DNA of 64,000 nt from Heterobilharzia americana (lineage: Eukaryota > Platyhelminthes > Trematoda > Strigeidida > Schistosomatidae). The DNA lies in NCBI GenBank assembly GCA_944470555.2, contig OX104134.1, positions 102,356,701 to 102,420,700 on the forward strand, given 5' to 3'. Under the pieces are notes generated by a model that saw only the letters and a list, made by a program, of their open reading frames with translations, did not search any database and was not told the DNA's origin. Numbering within the stretch: position 1 is the stretch's first letter; each line of letters starts with the position of its first letter. The position numbers and the translations under genes were made by a program. This document shows, piece by piece, positions 36,061 to 49,703 of the stretch.

Positions 36061-36914
36061 AAAATGATGTCTGTCAAAGTGCACCACAATGGTGAGCCTC
36101 CTGGCTTGGTGGCCGGGTTAAGAAATGGTCGGTAGAATTCAATGATCACTCAAAACTAAACTACATGAGATTTGTTTCCTTCCAATGATGAATCAGTGTA
36201 GAAAAGTGCCAAATTATGCTTTGAACGAACCGGAACAAAGTAAGTAGCTGTAAGACGTCTTAACATGTACCCGATATGTTGTTCAAAAATCCTTAAATGA
36301 GATATGTAGGAAGAAGGCTGGAAAGAACGCCAGGATATATCATTTTTCAAATGTCTGGCAACCATTACTGTTTTTTAGTGTTGATTACAGTCGTTCATTG
36401 ATAGTAACTGTTTTTGTGTCCCAGCTAAACCTACAGGCTAGACGAACTCTGAGTTGGTATCATCAGTCAAATATCGACTGAATCTGTGTATCTTGTCACG
36501 TTTATGACTTTGAATACAAAGGTTGTCGATTCTAAATCACATCTACTTGTAAGAGGGATTTCATTGGCGTGCCAGAAGTCATTTTCTTTGGAAATAAAAT
36601 CTTGAAGAACTTTTTTCACATTTGATGACTGCAGCTTCATATAGTTATTAACTGTGAAACACTCCTTAAAATGCTCTTCAGAAATGCAAATTCATGCTAC
36701 ATAGTCAAAATGTGCAGCCAGACTCATTTTTTAAAGGCAATTAACGGTATCATCTCATCAAAGTCTTTGTAATTTAACTCAACAGAATGATAATTGTTTT
36801 ATGCATTATTTTGTGTCAGTTTGCAGATTTACGCCATTCAAACAGAAATCAAATAAAATGCAAGGCAGTTATGTCACTGATTAAAGGGTAAATCACAATT
36901 AACTTCCTGTATAA
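36061..36914. other. No assigned gene; one unassigned minus-strand open frame
   Basis: 36156-36365 on the minus strand is open for 69 codons with a fairly even amino-acid composition (for example FEQHIGYMLRRLTATYFVPV). I recognise no family, and no clear acceptor precedes it. It could be a chance frame, an exon or repeat-derived. Confidence 0.3.
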
Positions 36915-37414
36915 NNNNNNNNNNNNNNNNNNNNNNNNNNNNNNNNNNNNNNNNNNNNNNNNNNNNNNNNNNNNNNNNNNNNNNNNNNNNNNNNNNNNNN
37001 NNNNNNNNNNNNNNNNNNNNNNNNNNNNNNNNNNNNNNNNNNNNNNNNNNNNNNNNNNNNNNNNNNNNNNNNNNNNNNNNNNNNNNNNNNNNNNNNNNNN
37101 NNNNNNNNNNNNNNNNNNNNNNNNNNNNNNNNNNNNNNNNNNNNNNNNNNNNNNNNNNNNNNNNNNNNNNNNNNNNNNNNNNNNNNNNNNNNNNNNNNNN
37201 NNNNNNNNNNNNNNNNNNNNNNNNNNNNNNNNNNNNNNNNNNNNNNNNNNNNNNNNNNNNNNNNNNNNNNNNNNNNNNNNNNNNNNNNNNNNNNNNNNNN
37301 NNNNNNNNNNNNNNNNNNNNNNNNNNNNNNNNNNNNNNNNNNNNNNNNNNNNNNNNNNNNNNNNNNNNNNNNNNNNNNNNNNNNNNNNNNNNNNNNNNNN
37401 NNNNNNNNNNNNNN
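36915..37414. other. Assembly gap (500 N)
   Basis: Exactly 500 Ns, a typical placeholder length for a gap of unknown size. Any open frame spanning it is meaningless. Confidence 0.99.
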
Positions 37415-40400
37415 TTTGATTTTATCCATGAGTACTTGTCTTTATGATATATACTTGTGTTATATATATAGAAGTGGACTCTTAAACGATAATCTTAGAC
37501 TTCATCCTTGATGATTACTCAGTTCCTGGTAAACAGAAAAAAAGTGGCAAAAACGATAACGGTTTACTGTCCAGTCAAATATGTAGAAAAATAAAGTTTA
37601 TATGCATTTGCTGATGGCCTTAGTTCTGCACTTTTATAGAGAGCCCAGTAACCAATCTGAGTCTCACACGCAAGATTACGTGGTTTTTATCAAACTTTCG
37701 ACATTCGTGATTGGTTGTGAAGGATTTTCAGGGATACCTAGGCTTCTTTGAGGAATCTAGAGGATATTGTCACACTTCATAACACTTTATCTGGCGGTTG
37801 TTTAGAACAAAAATTCTCAGTTTTCTATTAAAATAGTTAATAGCCAGCTGCAGCTCTAATCCCTTAAAATATGAACTAAAACCAACCATATCAGACAGTT
37901 CGCCTAAGAGGATCCAGACTTTGAAAAACATTTCCATTTTCCGGATTTTCCCTGATTACTTCACTGATACATTTCTACTAAAAACTGGTAAAAACTTATC
38001 CGGTCTTCAAAAGTTAGTTACTTTCACAAATTCAATCCAAGGATGTAGTTTTCTGAGATTTTTGATTAATGGTTGTTGTTATAACCTTAAGTTTGTCTGG
38101 AACTCAATATTGTACGCACAATTAGCATACCATTTTCACTTTCATTGGTGCATAGTTTCTTTTTATAAGCAGGAGAACATAAAATCCTGTAGCTCAAATC
38201 TTGGTTAACAAACAGAATCAATCAGCCCAAAACTCCACAAAAGAGGCTGTGTTTTACTTCCTAATGTCATAACCACATCAGTTACTGTAGCAAAACTTAT
38301 GATTGCTCAGTGAACATCTAACTTATGCCATCTAATTCAAGCGTAATCATACGTGTATCTGTGTTGACTACACTCAGCTGTTCCTTTCTTATGGTTGTAC
38401 GTACTTGATAAAGATTTATGAGACGGTTGATCACAGTTAATTTCGTAAAAGTGCAAACAGCAGTAGACAAATCATGATAATTCCAAATTTTCATATATGT
38501 AATTCAAAGATAACTGTTTACTTCATAAGCATAAATTCAAACAGCAGGAGTGATATATTTGTGGTATTTCACGCACTACATAGAACTTTTCAAATCCTAA
38601 TGACTTTTAATCCCAGTTTGAAAACTGCTTTTTTACATTGCGCAAACTATCAAACTGACAAGTTGTTCACAAGTTAGTGTAAAATTTTATGAATGAGACA
38701 ACAGTTGTCTTAGAAACCCCAATGAGTGGAATGAATTTGTGATTCGATTTTCGTGGTCAAGAATGAAACGTCTAACTAATTATTCCGCAACTCTGAAAAG
38801 TATTACAATCATACTACCTAATACCTATTAAGAAAACTGAAACACTCGAATGATGCTATGGCTATACCACTGAATGATACAGGTTTCGATCTCAGAATCT
38901 GTATGATCTTCTCCTAGGTTTTATATACACCTTCCGTATAAGTTGTAACAATTGCCATAACTAGGGTTTGTAAGGATTTCGGTCGATCAGTGGTTACCAT
39001 TTACTACACACTGGATAATATATTTAGATAATATTGCAAATGTTCATTAACTTAATTTATTGCAAGTTTATAAGTTGCGTGTACTATTTAGTTGAAAATT
39101 TTAGAAAACGCTAAGTAAGCCTATATTTTGTTACTGAATTTAAAGATTTCCCAAAATGGAAAATAATCAAACCAAATTTCTTAAGGTCTATTGACACATG
39201 GGTTCTTCCTACCTGTGCTTCAACGTTGTCTGTGACTGAATTTAGAAGTGGTTTGAAATTAATTTCATAATGACTGTTTTATCTTATTCAAGACTTGTCA
39301 AGATGATATATCTGCATACAAGTTTCTAGTGGGTAACCGATGTAAACTGAGATGTGAATGTTAACTGGGACTAATATACAATTTCAAATGCTGTCAAATG
39401 CATTCCACATTTCCACTGGTAGTTACTGCCGAAAGTACGCAAGTTTAATCCTGCGAGATAAACGTTAGTTTAATTCTATTCTTTGCAACAGTATTGAATC
39501 TATCTTAAATATTGTATTGTTTAGTGGCTCCTCGATGTGGGTTACCAATTTCATCCAATATGTGGCTTTATAGTCCAGCTTAGTGTTCAGAACCTTTCAC
39601 TATACCGTTAAGTTCGTTTACTTTGCTCCCCTTAATGTGTCAGTGATTTGTTCTGTTTCAGTCAACTTTAATATAATTGATAACTCAGCAGTATTGCTTT
39701 TCTTAAATTCCTGTGTTATTATACCATCAGTGCATAAATCTACAGAGAAATCTAACCTTCGAAATCGGTGGTCACATTTCTACTAACAACACTAAAAACC
39801 CAGCCAAAATACTCAAAATTTTTCGTTAATTGGACTGGTCTGTACGTCATTCCAGCTGTGCTTTATTTTTGGATCTTAACACTCTGAAAGAGCACAAATA
39901 ATGCGAGAAAGATTTGAAAAACAAGATGTATAGCCCCACAAGGGAAAGATAAGGGGATTTTTGTTTCCTCGCTGTCCCCTGTTTCACCTGAGGGATAGTC
40001 TCTTAATTTACGATTGTGTAATGCACACGAGTGGGCTCATTAGAGTAGGCACGAGTGGGAAATCAACTGAGAAAGTAACATCTGCAAAAACTATCTTCAG
40101 CCTAAAATCAACAAGTACTTTTTCAGAGAGGCTTCGATCAAAGTTATTGTTATGCGGAAGATTCGTCCGGATTAACATGGAGTATTAAGTTTCTGTTTTC
40201 TTTGGTCACAGAGTACAAATTCCTGAGTACTGTGAATGTGAATAAATTAAGCTTCATGAGACAGTAGAATGAATGTAAATAACAAAAACCATTACTGATC
40301 CTAAAAACCCATAAAATTACAGTTTCCTTACTTAACCGTAAATCATCTGCTGTAATCCACCAACTGTTCTTCTAAACTCCAACAATAAAATTATGAATGC

Positions 40401-41248
40401 TACTCTACCTTCGTTGCTAATCTTTCTTTGCGTAACAAATATGCTCAAAGCGTTTTCTGGAGTTTAGTCGAAGTCAGTCCTTCTGCCCAAATGCTTGCTT
40501 AATCCTGTTCTTTATTGGTGTTTTGGTTTAACGTTAAAAGTTTTAGACAGTGTACTTATGAGGAGAAGAGAAACCTTTGAAAAATACATCCGTTTCGTTG
40601 TAGTTATGACGGACGAACAACGCAGACCGAATGATTACTGAGGATTCATTTTTTAAGATAATTCACTTCACAATTTTGTTTAGCATTGTAGTGACCTAAG
40701 TATATTTTTGTTCCTTTGGTAAGACGAGCAAACATAAAAACGTGCATAGTAGTATTTTTCCTACATCCTTTCATGCACTGTTGTACCATTTATAGTTCTC
40801 TACAAGCAATTTTACGCTAGAATCGTTTATTCATCCGCCTTTATATACAGTAGTCATAACTAAAAGAAGGTTACTCTTTCATTTTCATGAATTAGATATC
40901 AAATACTTTGCAAAGATACAACATAATAAGATACTAAATTTAATGGATACTTGCGAATGCACAGTAAATTATTATGACCAATAATATTTTTTTCAGTTAG
41001 CTGTATGATTGGCCTAATTTTGTTCAATCAGATTTCTGCAAATCAAGGTTCCTTCTAAAAAATTTGGCACTCTAAGGACAGGGTCATTCTTATGCATGCA
41101 ACTTATCTAGTCGAAATTTTCATACATATTACGTTTTCAGAAAAGACATAAAGAGTATACCTTCCTTATATCCAGTGTGCCTACAAATTATTCAAGTGAA
41201 GAACTGGAGGACATTTTGATATTTGGAATAAAATATAATTTTGACTAG
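37415..41248. other. No recognisable feature
   Basis: AT-rich. Open stretches (37921-38208, 95 codons; 38474-38677; 39583-39786; 39961-40188) have no domain. A weak B-box-like AGGTTTCGATCTC lies near 38881 without a partner A box. Confidence 0.4.
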
Positions 41249-41379
41249 AAGAAGGGTGGAAAATACTTTCGGTAAACATTACACGATAGGTGAGAAAGAG
41301 ATGAAGAAAAACGCAAAAAATACCAACGATAATGAGTTGACAATGAATCCTCAGGAAGCAGAAAATCAAAAGCTTTCAG
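41249..41379 (+). CDS. Weak candidate internal exon, product unknown
   Basis: Open stretch with a charged composition (for example FGKHYTIGEKEMKKNAKN). It lies between a possible acceptor (TTTTGACTAG ending 41248) and a possible donor (CAG|GTAAAT at 41380). No family is recognised and no partner exon was found. In a genome this AT-rich such signals arise often by chance, so this is only a pointer. Confidence 0.15.
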
Positions 41380-42899
41380 GTAAATTCATAAATATTCAGA
41401 AAAGTTTGTCTGCAAACTTGTGTACTAATTTATGTAAGTCTGATAAAAATTTTGTCAGTATTAAGCTACGTGTCATAAAATAATGTTTATTATCCATTAG
41501 ACTGCTTTCAGTGTAAGCATTTTTCATGCTGAATCACAATACTAAAGGAACAACAGGTTTAAGATGGTCCAGATTATGCACAAATCTATATAACCAGTTC
41601 CATCTTTCACTACTATATCCTGTAACAGTTCACATTAATCTTCTGTGTAAGAGTTTACTGTCTGGAAGTGATAAACAAGGTCCCATTAAAATTCTGTCAA
41701 AATCACATTTGACTATTTGTAGAAGTATCCATATGCATCATGATATCTAAAAAACAACATGAGTATTCCTTATAGACTGTTTTATGATGTCGGATTAATT
41801 TCATTTTGGATTAAGGATGACCCAGCAACAATATTTTATAAACCATATACTCTGTGACAACTGTGATACTTTTTAAAAAAGTCAAACTTATATAATGACG
41901 GAGTGTCGATGAATTAGCTGAAATGATTCTATTTCAGTTTACAAGTTGTAACATATGTCTACCTGAACTGGAGATGTATTTATTTGTGAATAGTTTTCAT
42001 CCTACTTAACCGTACGATTAAGTTTGGGTAATACTGAATGGACACATACTTCTGTACTAAACTGTACTTTTTGAACTTCCATTCAAACTGACGTCATGTA
42101 TATTAAATTTTTAGGTCAGAAAATGTTCTAATGAGTGGGAACTGAACCACCTTCTTTATGCCTTGGTCAATAATATGTCATTCATATATATTTCAGCGGA
42201 ATTTGACTAGGATGGCTAAAATAAACGAGCTGGTTTAATATGACTTTCCTCAGTAGAAATCTAGTTTTATAGGACAACTGGTCTTCTTTAGTAAAGAAGC
42301 GTGAATTGAAAAAGAAATGCGTCATAGAATTTTGTTTCGCACCATATGGCTTTTTTATTTTGTATTTCAGTTTACAACGATGAATCATGAATAATTTTTT
42401 AATAGAATGTACAAAGTGAAGATAGTATATGCTAAGTATCTTAATTAAGTTGGCACTACTATTACTACACAATTTCACATAAAACATGTGCGAATAAATG
42501 CGATCATGAGTTAGTTAGTGGGAGACAGTTAGAAAGAGTTTAGTCATCGCTTAAAACCAGATAGCACTGAATGGATTATTCTCCAGTGACCGGCTAACTA
42601 TTATTTGTAGGCTTTCTTGCTGATTAACCTTAGTCACCTAGTATCACGCAAAGAGCAGTGCGGTATCCAATCTCTCAGCTTTGTGACCACATTGAAAAGT
42701 GATTTATAGATTTTCATCAACATGTAGAAATAGCCACCGAGAAATTTGCTACTTAACAATTACTAATGACAACATAATAAAAAATAAGAGTAGAAGTGTC
42801 TTGAAAATTCTTAAATTAATTGCGTAGACTTGGATAGGGTTCATGAACTACTTAACTTCTGGCCACTCTAAAGAAGATTACATTCACCGGAAAAATGCA
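41380..42899. other. No recognisable feature
   Basis: AT-rich. The 101-codon open stretch on the minus strand (42182-42487) is rich in Phe, Lys, Ile and Tyr as expected of translated AT-rich sequence, with no recognisable domain. Confidence 0.45.
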
Positions 42900-44060
42900 A
42901 TGTAAGGTGAATACATATTATGATAATAAGCATTCTTTGAAATCACTGAAGGTTTCTATCATCATAAGTAGTTGATAACTTAATACAGCATAGTTGTGAT
43001 GAATGCTACTTATAAGAATGAACATCTGTAGTAGACATAGCGATGTCGGAAAGCACAAGAAGTGGTAGCGATCTTTTGGTGAGCATTTTGGAGGGAGATT
43101 ACGCAATATCGATCAAAAACACAGAAGGTAAGAACACTGCAAACAGAGTTGGCGAAAAAGAGAATGTTTTGTTAATGTGATAATATTGTAAGGTTGAATA
43201 TTTTTATCATTGTACACTATACTTTTTAAAAATAGATCTCTGCTGATCCACTGAACTATCCTTTCCTTCAAATAAGCTTTGAAAGAAACGAAGACTGATC
43301 CTCGGTGGAAGCATGACACAGTAATGCAAACATTTCTTGAGTTTAAGAAAAGATAACTTGTTGAAAGTTTAACATGCGTTCTTGTTTACTGTAAGCATTA
43401 AATGATTTCGGTTTAGCAGACAAAGCAGAAATGTATTTCAGAAAGGTAGTGAATGCATGAAAAATGGTTTTCGTAGTCGGTCTGGTCATTGTGGTCCTTT
43501 TTGTAGGGCAGTTCTAATGCCAAAGTATAAGACTATGCTTTGTATCAATTTTTGTTCTATTGGCATTCATGTTTTGTAAATGGTAGGTGTGTTTGATTGT
43601 GTCATTTCAAAAGAAAGCCATGGAATTCGTCACTTGTTTTGGTGAGGCCAACTAATGTGCAAAACACCATATTAAGTGCTTATTTCTAGAGAGACATGAG
43701 TGCAGTCGTCCAAAAGTAAACTGAGAAGTTTAATATTTCAGTAGGGGTTGGTTTTTAAAAATTATGATCTATATTGATAAGAATATTCAACCTTATAATT
43801 ATGTCATATTAGCAAGATATTCTCTTTTTCACCAAGTTGTCTTTATATTTGCGATCGATATTGTGTAATCTTCCCTCCAGAATGTTCACCAAGCAATCAT
43901 CACTACTATTTGTTCTTTCCGATATTGTTATGTGTACTACTGATGTACTTTCTTATAAGTAGTTTTCACCACAGTGTTAAGTTTTGATTAGATGGTTCAC
44001 TGAAATTAGGACTTTGGCCGGCTTATACTCCAGTCATAATGTTATAAAATACTCAGCAGT
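42900..44060. repeat. Long imperfect inverted repeat (arms ~330 bp, ~490-bp spacer)
   Basis: The left arm, about 42900-43240, is the reverse complement of the right arm, about 43730-44060. Matching words, in order, left arm versus reversed right arm: TACTTATAAGAA (both), GTCGGAAAG / ATCGGAAAG, GGTGAGCATTTTGGAGGGA / GGTGAACATTCTGGAGGGA, GATTAC[G/A]CAATATCGATC, GAAAAAGAGAATG / GAAAAAGAGAATA, AAGGTTGAATATT[T/C]TTATCA. By eye divergence is roughly a quarter of positions with small indels. The spacer 43241-43729 shows no recognisable content. It may be two copies of one dispersed repeat in opposite orientation or a fold-back element. Confidence 0.75.
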
Positions 44061-47000
44061 AGAAAATCCAAATACAGTTGAACTATTATTTGTTCATATC
44101 GTTCGGTTTTTCACCCCATATTTGCTTATTTAGTAATTCTGCTGAAGCCGTAAGACATGACTCACTACGCTATACGAAATATTATGATTTTGGTTTGTAA
44201 ATATAAGATCTTCATGATGGAATAAACCTTTATCGTGTCATTTAAACTGTATGGTATCACATTTTCGTGCCTTAGTACTGCCGTGTAGATTATGTCTACC
44301 ACTACCATCATTTAATAAGTCCTATTGAAATCTTTTATGATTTATGTATATATATTCACTACTTTAGTAACATGTTATTGTGCAATACACTGAACCGTAT
44401 CTGACCCCTTCAACAAATGTACTGCATACATAAGTTCGTGTTCGGTGGATAATATGTAGGATAAAATCAAATCAAGATTTGTCACAAGGAATAAGGTTTG
44501 TCTCCACTGGAAAGATAATTCGAAAATTGATTGAAATGGTTAGTGTAATGAGCAGTTCCTAACACACTCGTGAAATTATTTTAACTAACTGTGAATTATA
44601 TGGCTAACATAGTTTCCAGCAGACATTATTTCTTCTGTCGATTCATCCAGTTTGATGTATGTGAATAGTTCCATTTCCGATTACCTATTCAAGTGATCAT
44701 CCTTTTTTTGAGCTATAGTTTTATGATTACAATTATTCTCGAGATTTTCTAAGTATGCTATACAAATAGAAACACAAAAATGAAATATTCATCAATCTTT
44801 ATAAAGTGAGCAGAAACTATAATTGAAGTAACAAATTATTGAACTCTTGTCAAAAATATTCCTAAAGTTATAAGTCAACTGGTTACTTTGATACCAGCCT
44901 TGTAGTGAACAACTTTACTAGTTAATTTGTTACCATTCATTCTGATGATGTGATAACAGTAGTGAAGTCATACTACAATTAGTTGATTATTGAGTAACTT
45001 ATATTGGTAATAACTGCGTAACAAGGTTGTAATAAACGCCTTCTGGTTTCCGCATGAGGGTGTTATTATCTAGGCCCTGATTTCTAATCAGTCTGTAGTG
45101 AGGTATACATGAAATCTAATTCTTGGCTATATATCTAAGGAAATCCAAACCTCTGATTTATTTGTAAGCTTGAATTAATCAAGCGTGATACATTTACTAG
45201 AACATGATGATATCGCCACACTTCATAGGCCACTCTTTCGCTGCTCACAATCTAACGAATTTGAATTAACAGAAGAGAATAAATGCAGACCTAAAAATCT
45301 ATTAGTTATCTGAACAGACATTCGAATACAAAGAGTAAGATAGTTTGAAACATCAGAAAGCTGTGGAGATATCTATCTATTTAGTAAGAAATTAATAAAT
45401 TGACTTGGGAATGAAGATGACTGACTTAGTACTGACGATCCAAAATCACAATCGTAACACTTTAAAGTCAAAGGGAGATAACAAAATTCACCAACCTCAT
45501 CAATTCTTTAAAATCACACGATGTTGATGCATCTGTTCGTATTAAAGCGTAGATTCATTTAAATATGTTCAAGAAGGCATAAATCAGCTCACCCATCTCG
45601 CTCTTCTCTCAGCTTGCTTGCTTTGACAACTGTTAACGTAACTCTAGTTGACAACTTTTATTGGGGTAACTGCACATCAAATCGTGCATAAAATTACCAG
45701 CTTTTCATTAGTGAAAATATTTTTTTATTGCAGCTTTCGGTTGTTGATTGATCATACACACAACTTGGTCTTTAAACACCAGTTGAACAGCTACTGGCTT
45801 GTTTTCAGGTTTACTTTGTACAAGGGAAGGACGAATTTGTCTCACATGGTTTCTCATTAAGCTTAAGGGATTACAACATTCAGGAAGATACTTCTCAATC
45901 AAAGCATATCTGCCCTCCAGTATTTGTTGAACAGAGATTCTTCACCTTGCAGCAGTGTTTTACACCAACTCGAATCATATTCTGTCAGGCAAAAAGGATG
46001 AAAGCTGAAATATCTTCCATTTTAGATCTCTTTCCAGTTGGCAAACGTCTGTGCCTTTTACCTCTCTGATGTGTTGTGTTTAGGTCTAAAAAGGAAAAAC
46101 AGTAGTTAGCTTTTTGATAAACCATTATTTTGAGCGGCGCAAATGTGGAATTGCATAGTGGTGTAACATAATTTTTCGTCGTTGTCATTTTGCCTGTTTG
46201 TAACATTTAAGAAAAATGATTCCACGGTGTTCTTTGCTTCGTTAAGCTTTCTTAGTTCGGTAATTTACAAACACCATTTTGAAGGTTGTATGTAGCTAAA
46301 GAGAATATGTGAAATAAAAAACAGTATCTTAAGTGTTCTGCTCCAATGTGCTTTCTTACTTTGACGGTAGCAATTAAAACTTCATTTGGAGTGAAGAGCG
46401 ATTGCATCCAACTGAATCTTTCAAAGTGTAAAGTGTCTCTTCGTCTTCTTTTATTCTTTATTTATTCAGCTGTCGACATTAACAGTGAATCTCTTTTACC
46501 ATAGGTATTCTTAGCAATCTGTCTCGATTTCTACCAGTTAGTTATTACATGCTATCTTAATATTTACGCATAAAATGAAGCATACAAATTATAATCTTCA
46601 GATTGGTTCATATACAGCTCGTTAGAAGAAATTACAGTCAAGCAGAAATTTTGTGTTGTTATATTCATTTTAGGATAATCAGCGGCTTGGTTTAGTGAGT
46701 CGGTTGCACGAACGTCAAGGGCAAATATTATTATCCCAGTAAATTGCTTAGTCAACAGTGACAAACTGCGAAACCTTCATTGATAATAAAATAGACATAA
46801 GTGCATCATAAGACTTAACTAACAATGAACAAATTGGAAATATCATACTTATAGAAAGTGAAAATGGTCCATATTACCAACTGCCTATTGGTAAATTTAC
46901 TAATCAAGCATTGAGGTTAGTTGGATTGCAACAGCTCTCACACTTTTTTGTAAACTGTTCCCTTGTCTCGTTAGTAGACCGTTGTCAAATACTGTAGGGT

Positions 47001-48133
47001 AGTAACTGTTTTATATAAATCCTGTCAACAGTCATAGTTTTCTGTCTATAACTAAACTCTGAAAGCCTTAATAAAATAAAATAAACACGAATATTGACAA
47101 TTCGGGTTATCATGTAAAGTGATTCAACGGTTTGAAATAAGCTTAAGACTGCCAGAGTTCAATTAATAACACAAAGCGTAAGTGGATTATGTTTGCCGTT
47201 TAATGAGTAATTGTGTGAACAATTGAAAACCGAAAAGCAAGGTCAGTGGAAAAGAGTAGATACAAGTAGCTTATAGCCCTAATAGTTGTGCGTTTATGAA
47301 AGTCAACTGAACTTACCCCAAAGACTTTAAAATACTGCCATTCAATACTGAAGTTCTTGTAAACATGATGAGTCTTTTTTGAACATGAAGTAAATGATAT
47401 ATTAATAGTTATTAATATTACTCCGCAGGTGAGCTAAATTATTTTCACATACATAACTTCTTGTTTGTGGGATTCAACCCTCATTGAATTAAACTTTTTT
47501 TGTGTAAAAGAACTTGGAAGCCCTTACTGAGCTGAGAAACTATTGCTTTATAAACGATAACATGTGACACTGTCAGGCGTACTGAAGTGTTTCCGCCAAC
47601 CATAAACCTCCAACTATTGCAGCAAAGGCTGAGTGACAGAAAGTAATTATAAAAAGCTCTTATTTGACTCTGTGTTTGACAGTTTGGCTGTAGCGGTCTT
47701 GTAATCAAAAATAAACCTCATCGTGGGCGCAGATGTGAAAGGCTTCTGTTCTTGCAAACGAAGCATCAGACAAGTGTAGTTTTCATTAAATTGATTTTTG
47801 AATTTTTGGCCAAAATAAATATTAATATACAGTTCTTCCGATCCATGAACTTGTATAAAACAAGAACAATGGTGGTAAAATCAGCATACATGCATTTCAG
47901 AGGTTCTTCTCAGCTGCTTTACAACCTATAAAATATAATCGTCAAGCATTCAAAGTACTTCATAGATAAGACAAGGCTGTATTGATTGCGATGGAAGATA
48001 ATAAAAATGTAGGTTGACCATTCAACACATAGTTGTCACATTTATGAAAGTACATAGGATACCCTACGTTTTATGACAGATATTACATTCGATATCTTGT
48101 AAAGTAACTGAGAAGAATCTGAGAAATGAATGT
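44061..48133. other. No recognisable feature
   Basis: AT-rich. Short open stretches on both strands (45648-45860 and 45708-45902 overlap; 45985-46206; 46564-46764; 47481-47708) carry no domain. No SINE box pair or LINE block was seen. Confidence 0.4.
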
Positions 48134-48259
48134 ATGCTAATTTTACTACTATTTTTTATAGTTTATTCAAATATTGATGCAATTACAGATGTGTACCAGC
48201 TTAGAGTAGAACACATAATATTTCTTCTCATGAATGCTCTGTTTCTAATTCCATTCATT
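48134..48259 (+). CDS. Weak candidate first exon with signal-peptide-like start
   Basis: The ATG at 48134 opens MLILLLFFIVYSNIDAI, which looks like a signal peptide or membrane segment. A second hydrophobic stretch follows (IIFLLMNALFLIPFI). A consensus donor GTAAGT begins at 48260, leaving 126 bases (42 codons, phase 0). The frame continues open to 48325 if not spliced. No family match and no partner exon. Hydrophobic runs are common in translated AT-rich DNA, so confidence is low. Confidence 0.18.
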
Positions 48260-48325
48260 GTAAGTGTAGCACGTATTTTATATATCCAAGCAGACAACCA
48301 TTTAACTAATAGAAAAAAGATTTAG

Positions 48326-48889
48326 AGCACACATAATTCATTGAAAAATGAAACCTCTATCCAGCGAAATTTAAATACTCTGTTTTTTGTAGCCTTTTTC
48401 ATAAAGGTTTTTTATATAATGGATAGTTTATCCATGAATTTGGATGTAGGCTAGAAATTGATCATTAAGCAACTTAATAAATTTTTTCGAGCATTCATTA
48501 TAGTAGGTAGCGGTCAGAGAACCACTGAATACTAGCTAGGAGTAGATAACCATTGCTTCTTAGTGTCGACCTCCTTAACTTTATGGATACCCTTATTCAG
48601 GATAAAAGTTGGGACCATCAAGCTAAGTGGCAAGCACATAGACACTCAGTCACTTTAATAAAATCGGTTTACATGATCAGAAAATTTGTGTATTCATGCA
48701 CCTACATTTAGTGACGCCGTGACTAATCGCGAAAATTCATATAATCCATTCAATGAAATGGAATAGTTTTTCAAATCATTCAAACAACCCATCAACTTAC
48801 AAAGTGCGGTAAAATAGCCAACAGGAAATGGAGAATATATCAAAAAGTAGCTGAAGATGTCCGGCTCACAATAGATGGATTTCGTGTCC
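48326..48889. other. No recognisable feature
   Basis: AT-rich spacer before a SINE remnant. Nothing recurs and no open frame of note is present. Confidence 0.45.
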
Positions 48890-49043
48890 TATTAATTAGC
48901 TTACAGTGGCGTGTGATTTGAAGTGATTTTTCCTGTGTAAGAGTCTCAGTGGGAACACCGGCTCAAATACAAGTGTATACAGTTGAAGAGCTTCAAGTAA
49001 AAAGAAATGTTCACTCTAGATTCAACTGCTAGCCTTCATCAAA
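48890..49043 (+). mobile_element. SM-alpha-like SINE, strongly decayed
   Basis: Body at 48980-49043 lines up with the SM-alpha-like SINE: ACAGTTGAAGAG for CAGCTGATGAG, then AAGTAAAAAGAAAT for the stem II and CGAAAC part, GTTCACT for the cleavage region, then CTAGATTCAACTGCTAGCC. The B-box region is reduced to AGAGTCTCAGTGGGAACACC (48940-48959). The head is barely recognisable. Confidence 0.6.
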
Positions 49044-49650
49044 CAGATTATTTTGGAATCATATTTATGAGACTCTAGTCAGTCTAATGGAATTTTCAAA
49101 GATCCTTTTGGAAAAAGGTTGTTAATGTAACAGTAGTTAGTTGCTTGCTTCTCGTATCTATAAACTCAAGTAAATTTCAAAATATCTAGGACGTATTTTA
49201 GGACGTTGCCCAGAACTGAAAATAAGACGATGAAGAGCTAAGGTGAAATACAATACGGTTAATTCCGTATCCTCTACATCCTCTGTATTAAGTGAAATTC
49301 ACAGACACTCCTTTCGATTTCACCAACATAAAAGATGTAGTTCTTCATCTTGCTTCAGACAATAGTTACTAGATTAAAGGACTAGTAAAATTTCCGAAAA
49401 CACCTACACTACGGCTTCTATCGGTCAGCGTCGTGAATAAAAGTGGTTGCTGAACATGTGAGGCTCTTCTCCCAGCTACTTCTATATTGGAACCTTCAAT
49501 CCCATATTAGTGGGTTTGTATCACTTGATTAACATTCATCACTTCACTCTGACACTGCTCCTTTCTTTTCGTTTTAAAAGCCAGACTTCCGGAATAACTG
49601 GATTTTACTAAAATTCCTTTTATGAAAAAGAATGACCTAACAAAACCTCT

Positions 49651-49703
<53 letters not shown>

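Noticed and set aside
36899..37429. 176-codon open frame on the minus strand
   Set aside because: It consists almost wholly of Ns from the 500-base gap.
42182..42487. 101-codon minus-strand open frame as a gene
   Set aside because: Composition matches translated AT-rich sequence, with no domain and no splice or start context of note.
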